Assembly: GCA_017744935.1 (NCBI GenBank) | Contig: JAGIAI010000028.1 | Span: forward strand, 1 to 64,000 | DNA length: 64,000 nt | Source: Variovorax sp. | Lineage (GTDB): Bacteria; Pseudomonadota; Gammaproteobacteria; Burkholderiales; Burkholderiaceae_C | Reading direction: 5' to 3' | Part shown: positions 1 to 7,367 of the stretch, piece by piece | How positions within the stretch are numbered: position 1 is the stretch's first letter | Layout: every line of letters begins with the position of its first letter | Position numbers and translations under genes: made by a program | The notes under the pieces: generated by a model | What the model saw: the letters and a program-made list of their open reading frames with translations, nothing else | What the model was told of the DNA's origin: nothing | The model's database searches: none

Positions 1-72
1 GGCCATGATTTCCCGGTTCAGGCGGTGTTGGCGTTCCTCGCGGTGGCGGCGGTCGCGAAATGCAGTAGCGAT
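1..72 (-). CDS. infC: Translation initiation factor IF-3, N-terminal part (runs off the window)
   Basis: The leftward frame reads IATAFRDRRHREERQHRLNR and continues EIMA at the window edge, which matches the basic N-terminus of betaproteobacterial IF-3. IF-3 binds the 30S subunit and checks start codons. The only sensible start is an ATC codon at 72, with an AAGGA-like ribosome site about seven bases upstream (79-84). Non-AUG starts are the known basis of IF-3 autoregulation in enterobacteria. It lies 106 bases downstream of thrS in the same direction, the usual thrS-infC order. Only 24 codons are visible. Confidence 0.85.
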   Translation of the reverse strand, partial: MATAFRDRRHREERQHRLNREIMA

Positions 73-178
73 GGTCAGATCCTTCAAACAATTTGCTACA
101 AAACCGTAGCGGGTACCGAAGCGTTCGCGCTCACAAGCTGGGTTGATCGAAAAATCGGCCCTTGAATCTGTTTCAAAT

Positions 179-2086
179 TCAAAGCTTGTGTTGGATGTCG
201 TGAGCGATCTTTTGGGAGAACGCCTCCACCGACATGGCACCGAGATCAAGATTGCCCCGGGCGCGCACTGCGACGGCTCCAGCTTCTTTCTCCTTGTCGC
301 CTACGACGAGGATGTAGGGAAGCTTCTGCAACGAATGCTTCCGTATTTTATACGTAATCTTTTCGTTGTGCAGATCGAGCAAAACTCTAAGCCCTTGATT
401 TTGCAGCGTTTTCGCAACTTGAGATGCGTAGTCGCCCTGACCTTCGCTGATATTGAGCACCGCGACCTGCACCGGAGCGAGCCAAGCGGGCATCGCGCCC
501 GCGTGATGTTCGATCAGCATGCCGATGAAGCGCTCGAGGCTGCCCACGATGGCGCGATGCAGCATGACCGGATGCGAGCGACCGCTCGTCTCGTTCACGA
601 ACTCTCCGCCGAGGCGTTCAGCCGTGTTGAAATCGACCTGCATCGTGCCGCACTGCCACTGACGGCCAATGGCGTCCTTGAGCGTGTATTCGATCTTCGG
701 ACCGTAGAACGCCCCATCTCCAGGGGCGATCACGAACTCGACGCCGGAGCGACGCAGCGCCTCCATCACCGCATGCTCGGCCTTGTCCCACAGTTCGTCG
801 GAACCGACCCTGTTATCAGGCCGCGTCGCGACCTTGTAGAGGATGTCCGTGAAGCCGAAGTCCGCATAGACCTTCTGGAGTTGCGCCGTGTACGCCACGC
901 ATTCCTCCAGGATCTGGTCTTCCGTGCAGAAGATGTGGCCGTCGTCCTGCGTAAATCCGCGCACACGCATGATGCCGTGCAGCGCCCCGCTCGGCTCGTT
1001 GCGGTGGCACTGTCCGAATTCGCCGTAACGCAGCGGCAGGTCCCGATAACTACGCAGATCGGACTTGAAGATCAGCACATGGCCAGGACAGTTCATCGGC
1101 TTGAGCGCGTAGTCGCGCTTCTCCGATTCCGTCACGAACATGTTTTCGCGATAGTTCTGCCAGTGCCCCGTCTTCTCCCACAGGCTCTTGTCGAGGATCT
1201 GCGGGCCCTTGACCTCCTGGTAGCCCGTATCCTTGTAGACCTGCCGCATGTACTGTTCGACCTGCTGCCACACGGCCCAGCCTTTGGGATGCCAGAACAC
1301 GACGCCAGGCGCGACTTCATCAATGTGGAACAGGTCCAGCTCCTTGCCGAGCCGGCGGTGATCGCGCTTCTCGGCTTCTTCAATCCGCTTGATGTAGTCG
1401 TCGAGCTGCTTCTTGTCGGCCCAGGCCGTGCCGTAGATACGCTGCAGTTGCTCGTTCTTCGCATCGCCGCGCCAGTACGCACCCGCCAGCTTCGTCAGCT
1501 TGAAGACCTTGAGGAACCGCGTATTCGGCACGTGCGGGCCGCGGCACATGTCGACGTATTCCTGGTGGTAGTAAAGGCCCATCGCCTTCTCGTCGGGCAT
1601 GTCTTCGACAAGCCGCAGCTTGTAGTCTTCGCCGCGTGATTTGAATACCGAGATGACTTCATCACGCGGCGTCATCTTCTTGATGACGTCGTAGTCCTGC
1701 GCGATCAGCTCGCGCATTCGCTTCTCGATCGCCTCCATGTCCTCGGGCGTGAAGGGGCGCTCGTAGGCGATGTCGTAGTAGAAGCCTTCCTCGATCACCG
1801 GGCCGATCACCATCTTCGCCGTCGGATAAAGCTGCTTGACCGCGTGGCCAACGAGGTGGGCCGTCGAATGGCGAATGATCTCTAGCCCCTCTTCATCCTT
1901 CGGCGTGATGATCTGCAGCTTGGCGTCGCGATCGATCACGTCGCTGGCATCGACCAACCGGCCGTCGACCTTGCCTGCGACGGTCATCTTCGCGAGGCCG
2001 GGGCCGATGGACTTGGCAACGTCGGCCACGGAAACCGGGCCGGGAAATTCACGGCGGGAGTTGTCGGGAAGCGTGATCTGAATCAT
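179..2086 (-). CDS. thrS: Threonine-tRNA ligase
   Basis: A 635-residue class II synthetase that charges tRNA(Thr) in the cytoplasm. The N-terminal TGS domain spans about residues 1-61. It is followed by the editing domain with the HSTAH motif at 73-77, which hydrolyses Ser-tRNA(Thr). The catalytic core carries the zinc-ligand segment MNCPGH and motif 2 around [11 protein letters not shown]. The C-terminal part is the anticodon-binding domain. Length is normal for the family. The ATG is at 2086, preceded by a GAGG stretch. The gene sits behind a structured leader with an intrinsic terminator and a Thr-rich short reading frame (see 2106-2236), so it is probably regulated by attenuation. infC follows. 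Confidence 0.97.
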   Translation of the reverse strand: MIQITLPDNSRREFPGPVSVADVAKSIGPGLAKMTVAGKVDGRLVDASDVIDRDAKLQIITPKDEEGLEIIRHSTAHLVGHAVKQLYPTAKMVIGPVIEEGFYYDIAYERPFTPEDMEAIEKRMRELIAQDYDVIKKMTPRDEVISVFKSRGEDYKLRLVEDMPDEKAMGLYYHQEYVDMCRGPHVPNTRFLKVFKLTKLAGAYWRGDAKNEQLQRIYGTAWADKKQLDDYIKRIEEAEKRDHRRLGKELDLFHIDEVAPGVVFWHPKGWAVWQQVEQYMRQVYKDTGYQEVKGPQILDKSLWEKTGHWQNYRENMFVTESEKRDYALKPMNCPGHVLIFKSDLRSYRDLPLRYGEFGQCHRNEPSGALHGIMRVRGFTQDDGHIFCTEDQILEECVAYTAQLQKVYADFGFTDILYKVATRPDNRVGSDELWDKAEHAVMEALRRSGVEFVIAPGDGAFYGPKIEYTLKDAIGRQWQCGTMQVDFNTAERLGGEFVNETSGRSHPVMLHRAIVGSLERFIGMLIEHHAGAMPAWLAPVQVAVLNISEGQGDYASQVAKTLQNQGLRVLLDLHNEKITYKIRKHSLQKLPYILVVGDKEKEAGAVAVRARGNLDLGAMSVEAFSQKIAHDIQHKL

Positions 2087-2105
2087 TGAAAAAACCTCGG
2101 GCGAG

Positions 2106-2137
2106 AAAACAAAAAGCGCGGTACTTGACCGCGCTTT
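2106..2137 (-). terminator. Intrinsic terminator inside the thrS leader (putative attenuator)
   Basis: Read leftward, AAAGCGCGGT (2128-2137) pairs with ACCGCGCTTT (2113-2122) around a five-base loop, and the T-run TTTTTGTTTTC follows. Only 19 bases separate this from the thrS ATG at 2086, too few for a separate promoter. Any thrS transcript must therefore read through it, which argues for attenuation rather than simple termination of the upstream ABM gene. Confidence 0.8.
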
Positions 2138-2173
2138 GCTTGGGTTGACGAACCGGAATCCGGCATGCGCGGC

Positions 2174-2236
2174 CTACCGGCCTTCTCCTTCAGGGAAAAG
2201 GCCGCTGAATCCTTGCGGCGTAGTTCGCGGTGTCAT
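2174..2236 (-). CDS. Candidate Thr-rich leader peptide of thrS
   Basis: A 20-codon frame in the thrS leader begins MTPRTTPQGF and ends in TAG at 2174-2176. Three of its first six codons specify threonine (ACA, ACT, ACG). A GG-rich segment lies upstream of the ATG, though it is not a strong ribosome site. Downstream are GC-rich inverted segments that could form alternative hairpins and then the terminator at 2106-2137. This is the layout of a translation-coupled attenuator: stalling at Thr codons under Thr-tRNA shortage would favour an antiterminator. The role is inferred from layout. A TAGAAT hexamer at 2285-2290 (minus strand) could be the promoter -10. Confidence 0.5.
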   Translation of the reverse strand: MTPRTTPQGFSGLFPEGEGR

Positions 2237-2302
2237 AACCAAGGTGCCTTTCTCGCTCTTGTTGCTGCTGAGATGGAACTCGCAATTCTATCCGCGAGCG
2301 GC

Positions 2303-2614
2303 TCAAGATGCCGGCGCCACGTTCTTGAGGCCCAGGACGTCGATCGATTCGATCGTCGGCGGCTTGGCAAACAGGTCGGGCGCCTTGGCCATCAGCGCCT
2401 TCGCAATGTGGCCGTTCAGATGCGCCTGGCGGCCTTCTTCATTCTCGAAGGCATCGAAAACGCCGAAGGTGGTCGGCGAGAGGCGCAGCGCGAACCAGAT
2501 GGGCGTGGTCTTCTCTTCGCGCGACATCGCAAGGCCAGCTTCGAGGAATTGCTGGACTTCGGCTTCCTTGCCGGGCTTGGCTTCGAGGCGGGCAAACAGT
2601 GCGTACTTGATCAT
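2303..2614 (-). CDS. Antibiotic biosynthesis monooxygenase (ABM) family protein
   Basis: A 103-residue single-domain protein beginning MIKYALFARLEAKPGKEAEV, the first strand and helix of the dimeric alpha-beta barrel ABM fold (YgiN-like quinol monooxygenases). The segment FGVFDAFENEEGRQAHLNGH is the conserved central part of the family. The substrate is unknown. An AAAGGAG ribosome site lies just upstream of the ATG. It is divergent from a GlxA-type regulator at 2727, so that regulator is the likely controller. thrS lies downstream in the same direction but behind its own leader. Confidence 0.8.
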   Translation of the reverse strand: MIKYALFARLEAKPGKEAEVQQFLEAGLAMSREEKTTPIWFALRLSPTTFGVFDAFENEEGRQAHLNGHIAKALMAKAPDLFAKPPTIESIDVLGLKNVAPAS

Positions 2615-2691
2615 GCTTTCTCCTTTGGATGCGGTTGCGCGGAAGTGCGACGACCGTGATGAACTCTAGGTCGCCCCTCACAATCGTCCTA

Positions 2692-2719
2692 TTGGCATTT
2701 TTGACGTCTTTGCTATCGT
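2692..2719 (+). promoter_or_regulatory. Candidate sigma-70 promoter giving a near-leaderless mRNA
   Basis: TTGGCA (2692-2697) and TATCGT (2714-2719) are separated by 16 bases. The regulator's ATG begins at 2727, only eight bases past the -10, so transcription would start at or next to the ATG. No ribosome site is visible before the ATG, which agrees with a leaderless message. Confidence 0.35.
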
Positions 2720-2726
2720 TATTGCC

Positions 2727-3689
2727 ATGAAGATTCACGTACTCGCGCTGAACGACGTGTTCGACACCGGCCTTGCCACGACGCTCGACGTTTTCACCAC
2801 CGCGAACGAGTTGGCGGGCATGCTCGAACTCGACGTTGCGCGCTTCGACGTTTGCACCGTTGGGCTTCGAAAAAAGGTCAGCACTGCGCAGGGCCTCCGC
2901 GTGCCGGTCAAGCAGGCTGTCGAGCTCGCCGATCCGGACTGGACGGTCATTCCGGCGATCGGTGAAAAGATGCCCGATGGCCTGCAGATGGCGCTACGCC
3001 GCAAGGACATCGCCGAAGCGGCGGGCCTACTGCGAGAGCAGGCAGCATCGGGCACGAAGATCGCGGCTGCCTGCATCGGAACCTTCGTGCTTGCCGAATC
3101 CGGCCTGCTCGACCAGCAGCACGCGACCACCACATGGTGGCTCTCTTCGCTGTTTCGCCAGCGCTATCCCACCGTACGGCTTGACGAGTCGCGCATGCTC
3201 GTCAGTTCCGGACCCTTCGTGACCGCTGGAGCTGCACTGAGCCACGTCGACATGGCGCTCTTCCTCGTCCGCCAGGCGAGCCCCGAACTCGCGACACTGG
3301 TGGCCAGATACCTGATCGTCGACTCCCGACCGTCTCAGTCCGCGTACGTCATCACGGATCACCTGAGCCATTCGGATCCAACCGTCGAGCGTTTCGAGCG
3401 CTGGGCCCGCGGGAGGCTCGCCGACGGCTTTTCTCTCGACGAAGCTGCCTCCGCCGCAGGCACCAGCAAGCGCACCCTCGCGCGCCGCATGCAGCAGGTG
3501 CTCGGCAAGACACCCCTTTCCTATTTCCAGGACCTTCGCGTCGAGCGCGCGGTTCATCTTCTGAAGACGAGCGACAAGAGCCTCGAGCAGATCGCAAGCC
3601 TCGTCGGCTATGCCGAAGGCGTGACGCTGCGCAGCCTGCTGCGCCAGCGGCTCGGACGCGGCGTGCGCGAGCTGCGCAAGCTCGACTAG
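2727..3689 (+). CDS. GlxA/FtrA-type transcriptional regulator (DJ-1/PfpI plus AraC HTH)
   Basis: A 320-residue regulator. The N-terminal half (about 1-190) is a DJ-1/PfpI-like domain, with AAACIGTFVLAESGLLD around the nucleophile-elbow cysteine. The C-terminal about 90 residues form an AraC-type double helix-turn-helix (FSLDEAASAAGTSKRTLARR, then SLEQIASLVGYAEGVTLRSL). Members such as GlxA, FtrA and CdhR sense small nitrogen or carbon metabolites. This one is divergent from the ABM gene and probably controls it. No Shine-Dalgarno is seen before the ATG. Confidence 0.9.
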   Translation: MKIHVLALNDVFDTGLATTLDVFTTANELAGMLELDVARFDVCTVGLRKKVSTAQGLRVPVKQAVELADPDWTVIPAIGEKMPDGLQMALRRKDIAEAAGLLREQAASGTKIAAACIGTFVLAESGLLDQQHATTTWWLSSLFRQRYPTVRLDESRMLVSSGPFVTAGAALSHVDMALFLVRQASPELATLVARYLIVDSRPSQSAYVITDHLSHSDPTVERFERWARGRLADGFSLDEAASAAGTSKRTLARRMQQVLGKTPLSYFQDLRVERAVHLLKTSDKSLEQIASLVGYAEGVTLRSLLRQRLGRGVRELRKLD

Positions 3690-3705
3690 CGAGACAGCCA
3701 AGAAA

Positions 3706-3736
3706 AAATCCCCGCGGATCGCTCACGCGGGGATTT
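3706..3736. terminator. Bidirectional intrinsic terminator between convergent genes
   Basis: AAATCCCCGCG (3706-3716) pairs perfectly with CGCGGGGATTT (3726-3736). The leftward T-run (TTTTTTC, complement of 3703-3708) is strong and serves aceA. The rightward one is weaker and serves the GlxA-type gene. Confidence 0.85.
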
Positions 3737-3758
3737 CTTCAGCGACTGAGAAAGCAGA

Positions 3759-5090
3759 TCAGTGGAACTGCTCTTCTTCGGTCGAGCCGGTCAGCGCCTT
3801 GACGCTCGACGAGCCGCCCTGGATGACGGTCGTCACGTCGTCGAAGTAGCCAGCGCCGACTTCCTGCTGGTGCGACACGAAGGTGTAGCCTTGCTCGCGC
3901 GCTGCGAACTCGGGCTCCTGCACCATCTCGACGTAGTGCTTCATGCCTTCGCCGTTCGCATAGGCGTGTGCGAACTTGAAGGTGTTGTACCAGTTGACGT
4001 GGATGCCGGCGAGCGTGATGAACTGGTACTTGTAGCCCAGCGCCGAGAGCTCGTCCTGGAACGCGGCGATGGTCTTGTCGTCGAGGTTCTTCCTCCAGTT
4101 GAACGACGGCGAGCAGTTGTACGACAGCAGCTTGCCGGGGCTCGCCGCGTGCACTGCCTGGGCGAATTCGCGTGCAAAGCCGAGGTCCGGCGTACCGGTT
4201 TCGCACCACACCAGGTCGGCGTACGGCGCGTAGGCGACACCGCGGCTGATGGCTTGCTCGAGGCCGTTCTTCACACGGTAGAAGCCTTCCTGCGTGCGCT
4301 CGCCGGTCAGGAACGGCTTGTCGTTCGCGTCGTGGTCGGAGGTGATCAGGTTTGCCGCTTCAGCGTCAGTGCGGGCCAGCACGATGGTCGAAACGCCCAT
4401 CACGTCGGCAGCGAAGCGCGCGGAGATCAGCTTCTCGCAAGCCTCTTGCGTCGGCACGAGCACCTTGCCGCCCATGTGGCCGCACTTCTTGACCGCAGCG
4501 AGTTGGTCTTCGAAGTGCACGCCGGCTGCACCTGCGGCGATCATGTTCTTCATCAGCTCGAAGGCGTTGAGCACGCCGCCGAAACCGGCTTCCGCGTCGG
4601 CCACGATCGGCAGGAAGTAATCGATGAATTCCTTGTCGCCGGGATTGATGCCGCGCGACCATTGGATCTCGTCAGCGCGCTTGAAGGTGTTGTTGATGCG
4701 GCGAACCATGGTCGGCACCGAGTCGTATGCATAGAGCGACTGGTCGGGGTACATGGTTTCGGAGGAGTTGCCGTCGGCGGCGACTTGCCAGCCCGAGAGA
4801 TACACGGCTTCGAGGCCGGCCTTGGCCTGTTGCATCGCCTGACCGGCGGTGATGGCGCCGAACGCGTTGACATAACCCTTGCGGGCACCGCCGTTGATCT
4901 TTTCCCAGAGCTTCTCGGCACCGCGACGAGCGAGCGTGTATTCGATCGGCAGGGAACCACGCAGACGCACGACGTCGGCAGCGCTGTAGCCGCGCTTCAC
5001 ACCCTTCCAGCGCGGGTTGGTGGCCCAGTCTTTTTCGAGGGCGGCGATCTGCTGTTCGCGGCTGAGTTGTTCGGTGAGGGTCTGAGGCAT
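3759..5090 (-). CDS. aceA: Isocitrate lyase
   Basis: A 443-residue protein that splits isocitrate to glyoxylate and succinate, the first step of the glyoxylate shunt. The family signature [13 protein letters not shown] with the catalytic cysteine is present, as are the metal-site segments [16 protein letters not shown] and [13 protein letters not shown] chose the ATG at 5090 because GGAG lies directly upstream in CGGAGTGACC. The GTG two codons earlier overlaps that site. Malate synthase is not nearby. The upstream AT-rich region holds inverted repeats that may bind a regulator. Transcription ends at the terminator at 3706-3736. Confidence 0.96.
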   Translation of the reverse strand: MPQTLTEQLSREQQIAALEKDWATNPRWKGVKRGYSAADVVRLRGSLPIEYTLARRGAEKLWEKINGGARKGYVNAFGAITAGQAMQQAKAGLEAVYLSGWQVAADGNSSETMYPDQSLYAYDSVPTMVRRINNTFKRADEIQWSRGINPGDKEFIDYFLPIVADAEAGFGGVLNAFELMKNMIAAGAAGVHFEDQLAAVKKCGHMGGKVLVPTQEACEKLISARFAADVMGVSTIVLARTDAEAANLITSDHDANDKPFLTGERTQEGFYRVKNGLEQAISRGVAYAPYADLVWCETGTPDLGFAREFAQAVHAASPGKLLSYNCSPSFNWRKNLDDKTIAAFQDELSALGYKYQFITLAGIHVNWYNTFKFAHAYANGEGMKHYVEMVQEPEFAAREQGYTFVSHQQEVGAGYFDDVTTVIQGGSSSVKALTGSTEEEQFH

Positions 5091-5157
5091 GGTCACTCCG
5101 AGAGTTGTTGAAAGGTCGGTCGCTTCGCGTCCTTGGCGTCTACTGTACGTCGGATAC

Positions 5158-5260
5158 GAGACTCTTATGTCTTATAGAAGAGTTATTTTTGACTCAATAA
5201 AATCAATAACTTACGGATCTTTTTCTCAATGAGAAATTATTTTTCTTGTATTGAGAAAAA
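5158..5260 (-). promoter_or_regulatory. AT-rich aceA upstream region with inverted repeats
   Basis: This about 100-base stretch is far richer in A+T than its surroundings. It contains TTCTCAAT (5223-5230) paired with ATTGAGAA (5250-5257), and ACTCTT (5161-5166) paired with AAGAGT (5178-5183). Leftward, TTGAGT and TATAAG hexamers about 15 bases apart are a weak promoter match. The likely role is control of aceA by carbon source. The regulator is unknown. Confidence 0.4.
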
Positions 5261-5333
5261 TTATTGCGGCGCAACACACCGATTTTTTACATCGTGGAAG
5301 CGCTTTTACGGCGTGAAAAGAGGACACGCCGCC

Positions 5334-5732
5334 TCACGCTCGCGACATCCAGTCGCCGCTCTCGATCACCGGATTGCCCTCGATGCGGGCCGGATGAATC
5401 TCATACACAAGACAGCCGATCGATCGACCGGCCACCACCACCACGACTTCTCGACGGATGTATTCCCCAGAGCCGTCGGGCTTCACTTCCTCGAGCGCGT
5501 CGAGTTGCACTTCGAGTGCCGGAGCGATCCGGTAGATCTCGCCCTTGATGCGCGTCTGCCCACCGAGCACCGCGCCAGGGTACGCACCCAGGTCGAAGAG
5601 CGTGCCTGCGATCTCGCCATCTCCCACGCGCTCCGGCGGCGGAGAAAACCGCGAAATGTCGTTGCTGCCGCCGCGGCGCAGCGTCCCATAGACGAACACA
5701 TGACGGGCCGTGGGGCCAGGTTGCGGCATCAT
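5334..5732 (-). CDS. Gamma-glutamylcyclotransferase-like (AIG2/GGACT) protein
   Basis: A 132-residue protein with the GGCT family opening HVFVYGTLRRGGSN and the later LDALEEVKPDGSGEYIRREV, where the conserved glutamate follows LDALE. The family eliminates gamma-glutamyl groups as 5-oxoproline, or trims gamma-glutamyl-amine crosslinks. The exact substrate cannot be told from sequence. The start at 5732 (MMPQPGP) is set by AAGGAG seven bases upstream. It is divergent from the EamA gene. Confidence 0.8.
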   Translation of the reverse strand: MMPQPGPTARHVFVYGTLRRGGSNDISRFSPPPERVGDGEIAGTLFDLGAYPGAVLGGQTRIKGEIYRIAPALEVQLDALEEVKPDGSGEYIRREVVVVVAGRSIGCLVYEIHPARIEGNPVIESGDWMSRA

Positions 5733-5763
5733 CCAAATACTCCTTGCCAAGTCTTCCACTCTA

Positions 5764-6690
5764 TTGAACACCGCACTCCCGGCGCCTCGCCGTCTCGTTG
5801 CCTATGGCTGCCTCGCGCTGAGCATGTCGCTCGTCGGCAGCTACGTGGCCCTCTCCAAGCCGCTGGTCGCCGCTTTCCCGGTCTTGCTTCTGGCGTGGCT
5901 GCGCTTCGGCATCGCGGCGCTCGCGATGCCGCACTGGCTTCGCCGCCCTGACGGCGAGCCGCCGATGACGGCACGCACGCGCGGCCTCGTCTTCCTCGAG
6001 TCCTTCCTCGGCAACTTCATGTTCTCGATCTGCATGCTCTTCGGCGTCAGCCTCACGAGCGCGGTGTCGGCCGGCGTAATCATGGCGTCGATTCCGGCGG
6101 TGGTGGCGATCGGGAGCTGGCTCTTCTTGCGCGAACGCATCACCACGCGCGTCGGCCTCGCGATCGCATGCGCGGCCTTCGGCATCGGGCTGCTCGCCCT
6201 TGCACCTGCGCAAGCCGCGACGCACGGCACCGGTAGCTCGCCGGGCCGCTTGCCGTGGCTGGGCAACCTCCTCGTCTTCGCGGCCGTGGTGTGCGAAGCC
6301 TCGTATGCGGTGATCGGCAAGTCGCTGACGGGACGGCTCGGGCCCAAACGCATCTCGTCGCTCATCAACCTCTGGGGCTTCGTCCTCTCGACGCCCTTCG
6401 GCATCTGGTTCGCCCTGCGCTTCGACTTCGGCGCGGTGCCGACGGGGCTCTGGGGACTGCTCGTGGTCTATGCACTCGCAGCGAGCATCTGGACGGTGTG
6501 GCTCTGGATGACGGGGCTCAAGGGTGTACCCGCATCGCAGGCCGGTGTGTTCACCGTGATGCTGCCGGTGAGTGCAGCACTGGTCGGCGTCGTGGTACTC
6601 GGCGAGAGTCTTTCGATGCCGCAAGTGCTTGCGTTTGCGCTCGCATTGCTCGGCGTCGTGCTCGCGACATGGCCTGCTCGACGCGCCTGA
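5764..6690 (+). CDS. EamA/DMT-family membrane exporter
   Basis: An approximately 308-residue, ten-helix drug/metabolite transporter made of two EamA repeats. Helix 1 is LVAYGCLALSMSLVGSYVAL. The second repeat ends LSMPQVLAFALALLGVVLAT. DMT exporters move amino acids, nucleosides or drugs across the inner membrane. The substrate here is not inferable. The start is uncertain: no good ribosome site is seen. TTG at 5764 avoids overlap with the divergent cyclotransferase gene; a GTG at 5710 is the longer alternative. ATG at 5824 would cut helix 1. Confidence 0.85.
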   Translation: MNTALPAPRRLVAYGCLALSMSLVGSYVALSKPLVAAFPVLLLAWLRFGIAALAMPHWLRRPDGEPPMTARTRGLVFLESFLGNFMFSICMLFGVSLTSAVSAGVIMASIPAVVAIGSWLFLRERITTRVGLAIACAAFGIGLLALAPAQAATHGTGSSPGRLPWLGNLLVFAAVVCEASYAVIGKSLTGRLGPKRISSLINLWGFVLSTPFGIWFALRFDFGAVPTGLWGLLVVYALAASIWTVWLWMTGLKGVPASQAGVFTVMLPVSAALVGVVVLGESLSMPQVLAFALALLGVVLATWPARRA

Positions 6691-6874
6691 AGGCGCTCTC
6701 AGAGTGCCTCCAAGGGAAAACGCTGTGCTTCTTCCCTCTGAAAAAACAACAACTCCCAATGAAAAAACCCCTTTTTCCCTTGGAAACGCGTTTCTTCTCC
6801 TTTAGCATCCGCAATGCCGGTGAAGAGACACACTCTCATTGGTGAAAGCGTTCAACCAAAAAAGGAAATCAACC

Positions 6875-7294
6875 ATGGCAACTGCAAAGAAGGCTCCGGC
6901 CAAGAAAGCGCCGGCAAAGAAGGCGGCTCCGGCCAAGAAGGCCGCGGCGCCCGCGAAGAAGGCTGCTCCTGCAAAGAAGGCAGCACCCGCCAAGAAGGCG
7001 GCTCCAGCCAAGAAGGCTGCAGCGAAGAAGGCACCCGCCAAGAAGCGCACTCCGAACGCTGCGTTCATGAAGGCACTGACCCCCAGCCCGGCACTCGCCG
7101 CTGTTGTGGGCTCGACGCCTCTGCCGCGCACCGCCGTGGTGAGCAAGCTGTGGGACTACATCAAGAAGAACAACCTTCAGGACAAGGCCAACAAGCGCAA
7201 CATCAACGCCGACGCCAAGCTGAAGGAAATCTTCGGCAAGCCGCAAGTGTCGATGTTCGAACTGGCTTCGCTCATTGGCAAGCACGTCAAGTAA
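6875..7294 (+). CDS. Histone H1-like Lys/Ala-rich tail fused to a SWIB domain
   Basis: A 139-residue basic protein. Residues about 3-57 are tandem AAPAKK-type repeats, like the C-terminal tails of histone H1. Residues about 60-139 are a SWIB/MDM2 fold (LPRTAVVSKLWDYIKKNNLQ, then KLKEIFGKPQVSMFEL). SWIB domains are best known from eukaryotic chromatin remodellers and from chlamydial proteins. Here it is probably a nucleoid-associated protein. AAGGAAATCAACC before the ATG at 6875 fixes the start. It is monocistronic, with a strong terminator after it. Confidence 0.88.
   Translation: MATAKKAPAKKAPAKKAAPAKKAAAPAKKAAPAKKAAPAKKAAPAKKAAAKKAPAKKRTPNAAFMKALTPSPALAAVVGSTPLPRTAVVSKLWDYIKKNNLQDKANKRNINADAKLKEIFGKPQVSMFELASLIGKHVK
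6885..7048 (+). repeat. Tandem coding repeat of the Lys/Ala tail
   Basis: Degenerate 15-18 base units of the form gccaagaaggcggctcc are reiterated about nine times. They encode the AAPAKK tail. Such tracts expand and contract easily by slippage, so copy number may vary between strains. Confidence 0.8.
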
Positions 7295-7320
7295 GCACAG
7301 GGCGTCTTACACGCTCCCAT

Positions 7321-7349
7321 AAAAAAGCCGGCAACCGCCGGCTTTTTTT
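7321..7349. terminator. Bidirectional intrinsic terminator
   Basis: AAGCCGGC (7325-7332) and GCCGGCTT (7337-7344) form a perfect stem with an AACC loop, flanked by an A-run and a seven-T run. It serves the SWIB gene rightward and the TPP-enzyme gene leftward. Confidence 0.92.
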
Positions 7350-7367
7350 CGTCTGCGCAAAGGGCGC

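Noticed and set aside
2230..2300. T-box riboswitch for thrS
   Set aside because: There is an ACCGCG segment but no specifier loop or full T-box consensus, and the short Thr-rich frame explains the layout better.
5229..5951. 240-codon + frame starting in the aceA upstream region
   Set aside because: Runs antisense through the cyclotransferase gene and out of frame with the exporter; no ribosome site or domain.
6885..7048. Tandem repeats considered as a CRISPR or non-coding satellite
   Set aside because: Units are degenerate, contiguous, in frame and encode the Lys/Ala tail; there are no spacers.
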